DNA from: Chara braunii
Lineage: Eukaryota; Streptophyta; Charophyceae; Charales; Characeae
Assembly (NCBI GenBank): GCA_003427395.1
Contig: BFEA01000058.1
Coordinates: 862,071 to 891,061 of the forward strand
DNA length: 28,991 nt
Direction: 5' to 3'
This document shows, in pieces, positions 21,738-28,991 of this stretch. The notes under the pieces are model-generated. The model searched no databases and was not told where the DNA came from. It was given only the letters and a program-made list of their open reading frames with translations. The translations under genes were made by a program, and so were the position numbers. The first letter of the stretch is position 1, and every line of letters begins with the position of its first letter.

Positions 21738-21805
21738 GGCATACCAATAACAGAGAGCAACTTGTCCCATCCCGTCAAACAATCCACCCAGTGCTGCCAG
21801 ATTCC

Positions 21806-24800
21806 TTAAAATTTCCCCGAAAAATTATTTAACACATCATCAAAAAATTCATCTCCAAATCCCCGAAGCCTCAGCTCAACCTTCATAGAGAAGAGAAAAC
21901 ACATCTCGGCACCCGGCATACTGGTGAAACGTAATGCACGGTGCAGGAAGGATTCCACGGCCGCCATCTTCTGCTGCTTACTGGTATAGGAACATGCATC
22001 CTGCAGGTTTTGGAACTGAATGCCTTGCAGAATCCCTCTCTGATTCTTGTGCACAGCGGCGCACCTGATCCCCACCGGGAAACCAAAATCCTTGATTACA
22101 CATCCTAAAAACTCCCAGCAATCAGAACGGCTGGTACATTCCAAAATCAAATTGCTGTCGTAACACTTTTCAAGAAGTCTTATCAAATCCTCAGCCTTCA
22201 CCCTCGTTTCCGCTTCATCAAGCCTATATCTCACGAAAACGGAGACGTCGTCAACAAACCGCACCCCATGAAACAACTTCGATCGCTCCCAATTGAAGAC
22301 AAGAAGACAAACTCAGAATGCGCACACAACAGACAAGCGAGAGCCGGACTAGACGGTTTCCCCATCGGGATGTCAACGACCTGCTTCAGAACCACGTCAG
22401 CCACCCTGACATAGGTGTTCCATAGATCAAAATTGACAGAAGCACGGACTGTCTGAAAATCAACAGAATCCCACCCTTCTTGTTTCCTCCCTTTCTACAG
22501 TTTAGCGCCTTTACCCATCTTTTTTAACAGCATACCGTTCATCCCTTTAGACGTCCAAAAATCCATCACCGAGTCAACAGCATGCATTATGGATGAATGT
22601 GGCAAATTGCAAACCATTTCCTTAATGTCAAATGCCGCTGTCACCCACCCTTCACCTTCCTTCAAGTCGGCATTGACCCATTGGATACCCTCCTGTAGCA
22701 AGTCAGTACTTTTTAAGTTGAAATGCGACCCCACGGGTAAATCCCAAACCAACAGGTTGATAACTCGTGAAACCTTCCTACTAGCTCGAACCCCACAGTC
22801 GGAAAACGAGGGGCAAATGGGTCGCCACTTCCCCACGTCTTTGTGTTTTGGCACAACATATGCATCGCCCAGTTTCCCCTTAGTGTCCCATTTGGCAAAT
22901 CTAGCGAGCCCTTGTTCCTTGTACCTGCCCCCCATGTCTCTTAACAAAATGTCTTCATCCTTGGTGAACCGACAAAACCCAGGGCTTAACAAAATGTCTT
23001 CATCCTTGGTGAACCGACAAAACCCAGGGTTATTCAGGAACAACTTCGAGATCCCCATATGGTACACCACTGGACAGCACACCAGGGTATCCCCCGCATT
23101 AGAATCAATGGGCACCTTCACCAACCCTTGGAATCGTCTCTTCCATTCCCAAACCTCATCCACAGTACAATCATCACTACCTTCTCTGCACCCAGCCTGA
23201 AAACACTCCATCAACCCCACCTTAGTAACAATGGGGACCGAAAACTCCAGCCCTTGCATCGAACCATCCAACTGTTTCCTTAATCGCGACATCAGACCCG
23301 GTTCGGTTGGTCATGGAATATTCTTGCTATTCCTCAACCAGGAGGGAACCATGCCGCACTCGTTAAGCCCAAAGCCACATGCCCACCTGTCCTAGGATAC
23401 GCAGCATCCTTATCTGCGCACGTGCACACCCCTTCCTTGTCTTTGGCCGCTGCTCTAAAATCGAACAGCAAATCTCCAACGCTTTTGTTCTTAAGCCAAA
23501 CCACTCTCATCCTTCTCGTCACCATAGCTTTCCACTCAAACAAAATGTCAAATCCCATAATGAAATTAGTACAACACTCCCGAATCCCTTGCTTGCTCAA
23601 TCTCTCATCGAAGGTAACTCGAGCAGTAAGTCTCCGTCGCACATGCACACCAAATCGTCTACGGATACACCCAGAGAGAATGACTCGTAAAGAATATCGT
23701 GAGCGCTTAGCTGAAAGACCCCGAATAGCCGAGAACCCATTGATTAGCATCCCCAAATCACAGGAATACAAAATCCTCCGAGAAGCTGGATCAGACAGGA
23801 ACCCAACCAAAGTAGGGACCAAGATGGCGGACCGGGAGCAGAACACAACCACCGGATCAAAAGACAGAGAACGTCCGGCCAGCAACCAGCCCTTAGCCTT
23901 ACGGAAAAGTTCCACAGCACCATCGCATCGCACAATCGAGGATCCAAATTTTCGTTTGAGAACCTTCCAATTCTCAGCCAGCCTATTCCCACCAGTACAT
24001 TCGATACTAATTTTATGTACTTTACCTTCCACGCAACCCTCATGCAAGCGAGAAAGAGATGCAGACACTTTTCCATCCGACGAGCGAAAAACCAAATGCC
24101 TATCGGCAGGTAGACCAGCAGAAATTCTCGAACCAGATCTACTCCGCTTAACACGTTCTCGCAACCCCGGTCGTTTCTTCTTACCCTTCTTCCGTCGATT
24201 CCTAGAGTTAAGATAAGGATTAAGGCAACAAATACCATACTTCTCCAGTCCCAGCATGTCCTCAAACGAGCAACCAAAAAGGGGGACCGCCACATAAGAA
24301 CCAACACCACACCGATGGAGCCATGCGTACAACCGATGATTATGTCCTCCATCATCAAACACCTTCAAGTTACATGCACGGTATACGTGCTAATTCCACC
24401 TGACATGTAAAGATCGAGAAGTAAAGCCTACGTACAGATGACGAGTCCAAGGAGAAATTAGCATATAAACGAGGGGACCACGACACTCGGCCAAGTCATA
24501 ATCAGAATCAGAAGCTCCGACAGATACGGGCCTAGTGTGGCCGCCCACGGAATTTCCTTTTTCAGAATTAGCCAGATGACGACCAGACGAAAGAATGCAT
24601 TAAAATCCTTATCGCGAATCAAACAATCCTTAGCGGACACCCCACGGGAAGGTAGAGAAGCCAAGCATCGAGACGTCCCCGACCGGAAATCACCATCACT
24701 CACCAAAGACCGAGGAGAAGAAGAAGAAAGTGCTTCGACAACCGGAGTAGAATATCTATGTTTCCTACAAAACAAGGCCAGTGACCACAAGGTAGCCGCG

Positions 24801-24835
24801 TCCGGGGAGTTGACTAGAGCTCGGCGGAGGCTTCG
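21806..24835 (-). pseudogene. PLE-1 ORF2: GIY-YIG endonuclease plus reverse transcriptase (broken)
   Basis: Minus strand order: a leader in one frame (24835-24600); a shift into the frame with PLVYM (GIY-like) and LYVGFTSRSLHVRW (YIG-like, with Arg) at 24480-24394, a TAG (24390-24392) just before HV, then LEKYGI (Glu) and LNPYLN (Asn) near 24240, a basic linker RRKKGKKKRPG, and a CTCADKD...GH segment near 23390. After a TGA (23334) and a shift: PKHKDVGKWRPI (fingers), AAFDIKEM (motif A, Asp near 22629), a TAG at 22495, VDIPMGKPSSP (motif B, 22375), a shift near 22280, VRFVDDVSVFV (motif C), and CWEFLGC. The protein would nick target DNA and prime reverse transcription. The order GIY-YIG then RT is the reverse of canonical Penelope. 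Confidence 0.85.
22940..23029 (-). repeat. In-frame 45-bp tandem duplication within RT
   Basis: CTTAACAAAATGTCTTCATC... is present twice head to tail (22940-22984 and 22985-23029), giving a repeated PGFCRFTKDEDILL peptide without breaking the frame. It lies in the region before the RT fingers motif. Confidence 0.95.
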
Positions 24836-26274
24836 TCACCACCGCTTGTGGACTCATTATGTGACGATTCAACATCGACGACCTCCACCGGCTCCTTTCC
24901 CTCCTTCCTACCCAACGCGTTCTTAACCCGGAACTGTACAATCTCCTCGATCATCTCATCCACCTTGCCTGGCTTCAGCCCCGCCTCCTTGCAGATTTGC
25001 TCCAGGGAAGACTTCCTCAGCATCTTCAGGAGCTTGGTTTGCTCCTCAATAAAAGATGCACGATCATTACAACCGTGTTTTGCATTGGGTTCCTCCTCAC
25101 GTCGCGAAGTACCCCTCAGACCCTCCCGATTCGGAGTAGCCTTCCTGACCCTACGGGCAGTCCTGAGAGCAACAACCTCCAATCTCTCCTTCAAGTTGGT
25201 TCCTCCCGAGGCCTTCTCCCCTCCTGCCTCATTGGTGTCACGTTCGCTCATCTGCCTCTGCAGATTGACGACCTCCATCTCAGCTAGCGCCTTCTTCTTC
25301 TTAAGCGCCTCCACCTCGGTAAAATCTGCTCTGCGCAAGCTATGCAGCTTCCTGTATTCGGACCTCCAATCCTGTTCTTGCTCCTTGTCATCCGTCCGAC
25401 GCGGCCTGGGTGATGCTCGTGCATTAGTAACCGGGGTAGCCATAGCGATGTTACCACGTTTATTCCCCGGCCTCAACGCCTCATCCTTCCACTGTCGTGC
25501 TTCAATACGTAAATCTTCAAGCTGACTCTTGAGCCCAGTCAACTCCTACTCCTTGACCGCCGATTCACGTAACTGCTGGATCTCATGCTTGAGTGCCACA
25601 ATCTCATCTCGCCTACTCTCCTTATCGCTCACCTGCTTACGCTGCTCCAGAATCTCCCGCTCGAGTTTACCTACCTTCCCTTCATCCGTATCGCCCCGCA
25701 ACGCCCGCCGAAGCTCCTCATTCTCCCGCTTCAACTTAGTAACCTCGTCACAGTCCTTTGTACTACATTCACCCTGATTCCGGCAGCTAACCTTGACACA
25801 CTTGCAGACCGAATCCATCCGCTTGTCGATTCTCTCGGCCATTTCAGACTCCAACTTCGCACGCTCCCTCCTCCATTCCTCCTTCTTCTCTTCCTCCTCT
25901 TTAGCCCTCCTAGCTCTCTCTTCTTCCTCCTTTTGCTTAGATTCTTGATCCAAGTCCAGCAGATACTTGTTGTATACTTTGTCAAGTCACTTTTGATTAG
26001 ATCTCCAAAAGTTGTTACGTGGTGCCCCCCCATACTGGTGTCCGTTGTTCTGATACCCGCCTCCAGTACTGCTAGTGGATTATTGGGCCGTAGCAGGCAT
26101 CGCGTCCACATTCGCTATGGGTGTGGGCAGCGCAAGCAGAGGCTGTCCAGTAGGGACATTGTTGGCACCAGTCGCCGGAGGCCGTTGACCACCAATTCGC
26201 TGCGGGCATTCGCGACAGAAATGGTGAGGCGAGCCGCAATTATAACATCCACGAGAAGGAAACGTACCAGCCAT
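24814..26274 (-). pseudogene. PLE-1 ORF1: CCHC zinc knuckle and coiled-coil Gag-like protein
   Basis: Starts at the ATG 26274-26272 (MAGTFPSRG), directly followed by CYNCGSPHHFCREC, a C-x2-C-x4-H-x4-C zinc knuckle (about 26247-26206). Then come a Gln/Gly/Asn-rich linker, a long charged coiled coil (25960-25250) with a second Cys cluster (VCKCVKVSCRNQGECSTKDC, 25800-25740), and a C-terminal SLEQICKEAGLKPGKVDEMI segment ending at 24814. One single frame runs throughout, interrupted only by TAA (26080-26082), TGA (25987-25989) and TAG (25546-25548). ORF1 likely packages the RNA or assists priming (inference). I know of no standard PLE model with this CCHC ORF1. Confidence 0.8.
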
Positions 26275-26433
26275 GCTGAGTATTAGGAAGGAGTGTGGAA
26301 AGAGGAACGAAGAAGAGCAAAAGTAGAACAAAAAAGCAAACAATGTGCCTAACAGTCGCCGTCTCCTATCAACTCACAACCGAGCCACGCTCCCGTAGTC
26401 TAATTTCTACGGGGGTTACAACGTTGAAAGGAT

Positions 26434-26514
26434 GGTTGAAGAGAACTTCGTAAATCCCATCAAGCATCAAGAAGATTGCAAGTTCGGCACACCAAACAAG
26501 GAAAAGAAGGGAAG

Positions 26515-26589
<75 letters not shown>

Positions 26590-27089
26590 TCGGCCGACAC
26601 ATTGATGAAAGAACCCGAACGCGACAGGGTGGGAATACAAAAAAAAACTTGGTACAGCACTTCCCATCAGCCTAGACCGAAAGATGGTGACAGCACACCA
26701 ACGCGTGAAGAACAGGCCAGACATCTGGCAAGGGACCCGACATGTTTCGTTTGGCCGCCAGCACCGAACTCATCAGGGGTCAAAGCATCGTTGATACTTC
26801 ATCAATGTGGTTGGCCCTATAAGTACCCTACAGAAGGCACTACTGACAGCTTACCGGTCGCGATCGTCAAAATCAAGACTCGATCTCGACAAGACTAGAC
26901 ACAGACCCTACTACCGGTACCTTCTAACAGCCTTACCCCCGCGGCAGGCCTAACAGCTGACCGAAGAAAAATCTTGACTGTCCCAAATTGAGAGCACCTC
27001 GAACAACTGATCCGCTGACCAACCTGTACAAAACACAGAACCACCTGGGCCAAGACCCCTCGGAATACTATGCCCCCTGCCTATTACAA
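26434..27089 (-). repeat. PLE-1 pseudo-LTR, upstream copy
   Basis: The longer of the two direct repeats, with a (GA)n tract of roughly 70 bp (26517-26585) and the segment 26821-26905 absent from the other copy. It lies upstream of ORF1 in transcription order. A 7-bp perfect hairpin (CCCGTAG/CTACGGG, about 26393-26413) sits between it and ORF1. Confidence 0.9.
26734..26781 (-). ncRNA. Hammerhead ribozyme in PLE-1 upstream pLTR
   Basis: Same design as the copy at 21470: GACCC (26781-26777), CUGAUGA (26776-26770), stem II (GUUCGG with CCAAAC, one C-A mismatch), GAAAC (26748-26744), ACAUGU, C17 at 26739, GGGUC (26738-26734). All core bases are conserved. The distance between the two predicted cleavage sites is 5264 nt, so self-cleavage of a read-through transcript would release one unit of that length. 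Confidence 0.87.
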
Positions 27090-27190
27090 TTTGGGCCACG
27101 GGCAATTTGGCCGCGGCGGCCAGAAAAACCGACTGCGGTTGTGGGGAGGACGGCCAGTTCGTGGCTCAAATTTTTTTATTTTATTTTAGG
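27086..27190 (+). mobile_element. Small element fragment E (word GGCCGCGGC)
   Basis: AATTTGGGCCACG is shared with element C (about 19892-19904). Where C continues into TTCGGGC words, E continues GGGCAATTTGGCCGCGGCGG and GACTGCGGTTG. An A/T-rich stretch follows. No AGGGT end is seen; it is truncated at the PLE-1 boundary. Confidence 0.5.
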
Positions 27191-27203
27191 GGTAAAAAAA
27201 TAT

Positions 27204-27247
27204 GTGAAAAAAATATATATATAAATATATATATATATATAATCAGT
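27204..27247. repeat. (TA)n microsatellite
   Basis: ATATATAAATATATATATAT run separating fragment E from the hammerhead-like RNA region. Confidence 0.9.
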
Positions 27248-27321
27248 GAGGGGATTCTGCAGACTGTTAGGCTCCTGATGAGTCGGTGAAACTCCGACGA
27301 AACAGTTTGTCACAACCCCTC
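27248..27321 (+). ncRNA. Hammerhead-like RNA motif, plus strand
   Basis: CUGAUGA (27275-27281), a perfect stem II (GUCGG with CCGAC), GAAAC (27299-27303), then ACA-GUU-UGU as a 3-bp stem III and C17 at 27311 (GUC). The core is complete, but the bases flanking it (GGCUC and ACAACC) do not pair as stem I. An alternative fold joins ACUGUU (27263-27268) with AACAGU (27301-27306) and GAGGGG (27248-27253) with CCCCUC (27316-27321). It may be a decayed hammerhead or a different structured RNA end. Confidence 0.5.
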
Positions 27322-27400
27322 GTTTGTTGTCCTCTTCTCTCTCTCTTCCTACGGTTTACCGGGCAGTTCTGTTTGTGACGATATATATATATATATATAC

Positions 27401-28119
27401 AGGGTAACCGGCGTTCGGGGCGGGCCAAACGCCCGAACCCGAACACCTGAACGTATGGGAGCCCCTGGGGATGCGTTCGACCGTTCGGGCCGAACGNAAA
27501 AAAAAAAAAAAAAAAACAGTCATCAAAAAAATCTGAAAAAAAGATATGTTAAGATTTGTCTGAGCATTACATCCGAATTCCTTACCAAATTTGAAATAAA
27601 AATAAAATACGGAAAACAAATACTAATAATAAAAATAAAAAGAGAATTAAATGTAGTGAGTGCGCGAGCATGTTTTCGACACCGCCATCTTTGGCGATTT
27701 GTCATTTTGTTTTGGCATAGCTAAATGTCCTGAAAATTTACAGATGTGTACTTCACGTAATACAAAACCCACTAAAAAAGTTTCAAAAAATAATAAAATT
27801 GTTTAGACCCCAAACTAAGGTGAAAACAAAAAGTAAAAAGTGAAAAAATACGTGGGCGAGCACGTTTTGACACCGCCATTTGTGGCGATTTTTAATTCTT
27901 TTTTGGCTTAGTCAAATGACTTGAAAATTTACAGGCACGTACCTCATGTCATAGAGAGCTCACAAAAAAACATTCAGAAACAAATAATTATCTTCAGGCC
28001 CCGAAATGATTTTTGGCGGGGCCCGAACGCCGTCGGGTTCGGACCCCATACGGGACCCCGAACGCCCGTACGTACGGAGGTCTGCCCGGGGACCTCCATA
28101 CATACGGGCTGGTGACCCT
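27401..28119 (+). mobile_element. Small terminal-inverted-repeat element D (words CGTTCGGGC and CGTACGG), complete
   Basis: The left end AGGGTAACCGGC and inverted right end AGGGTCACCAGC are both flanked by (TA)n, consistent with TA-targeted insertion. The left word block (27410-27496) holds CGTTCGGG, CGCCCGAAC and GTTCGGGCCGAACG, then an ambiguous base (27497) and an A-run. The core includes AAATTTGAAATAAAAAT and a roughly 190-bp tandem duplication (starting about 27655 and 27845) with GACACCGCCAT and GAAAATTTACAG. The right block (28015-28105) has CCCGAACG, GGGTTCGG and CCCGTACGTACGG. Non-coding, 719 bp. The most complete member of the family here. Confidence 0.78.
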
Positions 28120-28475
28120 ATATATATATATACAGTTGTAGAGTTTGCAAAGCCATACAATTGAATTTGACTTGATTTACGAAATTAAAAGAAATGCAAA
28201 ACGGAAATCGATAACAAAAAAACAGGATTTTTTTCCCCTTTTTTTTTTCTTTTTTTTTCTTTCTTCTTCGCTGTTTTTTTTTTCCTTCTTCTTTGCTGTT
28301 ATTTTTTCTTTTTATTTCTCTTCTTCTTCTTCCTTGCTGTTTTTTTTTTCCCGCTTCATCTTCTTCTTCTTCTTCTTCTTCTCCTCCTTCTTCTTCTTCG
28401 GGCAATTCGGCGGTGGTGATTAGACACACACACACACACGCACATATACACACGCACACACACACACACACACAC
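28120..28475. repeat. (TA)n, polypyrimidine (T/TTC)n and (CA)n tracts
   Basis: (TA)n at 28118-28134; T-rich then TTC-rich DNA at about 28228-28400, with CTTCTTCTTCTTCTTCTTCT; (CA)n at about 28424-28475. Apparent open frames rich in Phe/Ser or Lys/Glu are translations of these tracts. Confidence 0.9.
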
Positions 28476-28903
28476 ATCGAGCAACATATCAGTTTTTCTT
28501 ATATACTTTACTTGGATCCGTTTTCATGCTTTTTAAATTAGTTATTTTATTGATTTTGTTTCAAACAGGAACCACTGATTTACAAATCTTATTAACAACA
28601 TAATTTAGCGAACGACGTCAAATGTTGCTATGGATTGCTTTTTTTGCATCAGTCCAGAGATCCAATATTAAATCCCCCCTAGGCGGGAGTTGTCTCTATG
28701 TCGTAAGATGAAATATGCGTTGTGCAGATGCATAGACCCCTTCCCAATTAATGATGAGATTGTCAGTGCTTTCCTATTACTAAGTCCCTTTTGGGTTAGG
28801 CAGGTACTAAACACGACAGACTAAAATACTTGTAGGTTCGAGTGAGTCGGGACCACGACGAATATAACTTAATAGGTCAAAGTGTCAGATTGTGAATTTG
28901 CAC
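28476..28903. other. No gene seen
   Basis: Unique-looking, slightly AT-rich DNA without a long frame, RNA gene or recognisable repeat. Confidence 0.5.
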
Positions 28904-28908
28904 ACACA

Positions 28909-28991
<83 letters not shown>
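28904..28991. repeat. (CA)n(GA)n compound microsatellite at the window end
   Basis: (CA)n to about 28925, then (GA)n to the last base. The tract is cut by the window edge, so its length is unknown. Confidence 0.95.

Larger units (their letters stand above)
21165..27089 (-). mobile_element. Penelope-like retroelement PLE-1 with permuted GIY-YIG/RT order
   Basis: Two direct repeats (21165-21737 and 26434-27089) enclose ORF1 (26274-24814) and ORF2 (about 24835-21806), all on the minus strand. ORF2 has GIY-YIG endonuclease motifs upstream of the RT motifs. Canonical Penelope elements have the nuclease downstream of RT; the N-terminal position is the hallmark of the Chlamys/Naiad clade described from green algae and other eukaryotes. 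Each flanking repeat contains a hammerhead ribozyme in the same orientation, as known for PLE pseudo-LTRs. Damage is modest (at least five stops and three frameshifts), so the insertion is fairly young but not active as sequenced. Confidence 0.85.

Noticed and set aside
23422-24216. 264-codon open frame on the plus strand
   Set aside because: Antisense shadow of the PLE-1 ORF2 linker, which has recognisable motifs in the minus-strand frame.
24848-25525. 225-codon plus-strand frame rich in Ser/Leu
   Set aside because: Antisense shadow of the charged coiled coil of PLE-1 ORF1.
21165-27089. Interpretation as an LTR retrotransposon or endogenous virus
   Set aside because: No TG...CA LTR ends, protease, RNase H or integrase; GIY-YIG nuclease, PLE-type RT and hammerheads fit a Penelope-like element.
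28118-28477. Lys/Glu-rich minus-strand frame and Phe/Ser-rich plus-strand frame
   Set aside because: Products of the polypyrimidine tract, not genes.

Overview
This window looks like nuclear DNA from a repeat-rich eukaryote, most likely in the green lineage. A streptophyte (charophyte-type) alga is my best guess. Supporting features are spliced exons with GT-AG borders, a Ty3/gypsy integrase of plant/algal flavour, U6 snRNA pseudogenes, very many microsatellites, and two Penelope-like retroelements (PLEs). The better-preserved PLE has the permuted architecture known from the green-lineage Chlamys clade. The species is inference; the eukaryotic nuclear nature is well supported.

Layout. 1-850: a 38-bp tandem repeat, then A-rich DNA. 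851-10996 (+): one unidentified coiled-coil, Arg/Glu/Asp-rich host gene. Its exons are at about 1270-1444 (tentative), 5388-5493, 6138-6255, 8685-8761 and 10246-10996, joined in compatible phases. Its introns hold two U6 pseudogenes around a small terminal-inverted-repeat element, two hairpin elements, a gypsy integrase remnant and a duplicated Cys-rich stretch. 11000-14800: simple repeats, a duplicated member of the small-element family, a large fold-back and a third hairpin element.

14831-19182 (-): an old PLE (PLE-2) with degenerate pseudo-LTRs, a CCHC/coiled-coil ORF1 and an RT fragment. 19190-20163 (-): another small-element copy. 20164-21164: AT-rich DNA with no gene. 21165-27089 (-): a nearly complete PLE (PLE-1). 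In its transcription order it has a pLTR with a hammerhead ribozyme, ORF1 (CCHC knuckle, coiled coil), ORF2 (N-terminal GIY-YIG nuclease, then RT), and a second pLTR with a hammerhead. It is broken by a few stops and frameshifts. 27086-28119: a fragment and a complete copy of the small-element family, with a third hammerhead-like RNA between them. 28120-28991: polypyrimidine and (CA)n/(GA)n tracts.

The most unusual signal is the small-element family at 2869-3353, 12094-13290, 19190-20163, 27086-27190 and 27401-28119. The copies share termini (AGGGT...), A-tracts and a core. Each copy, however, carries its own short GC-rich self-complementary word, repeated in both orientations in both end regions. 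The word differs from copy to copy while the core is conserved. I know of no described mechanism for this.
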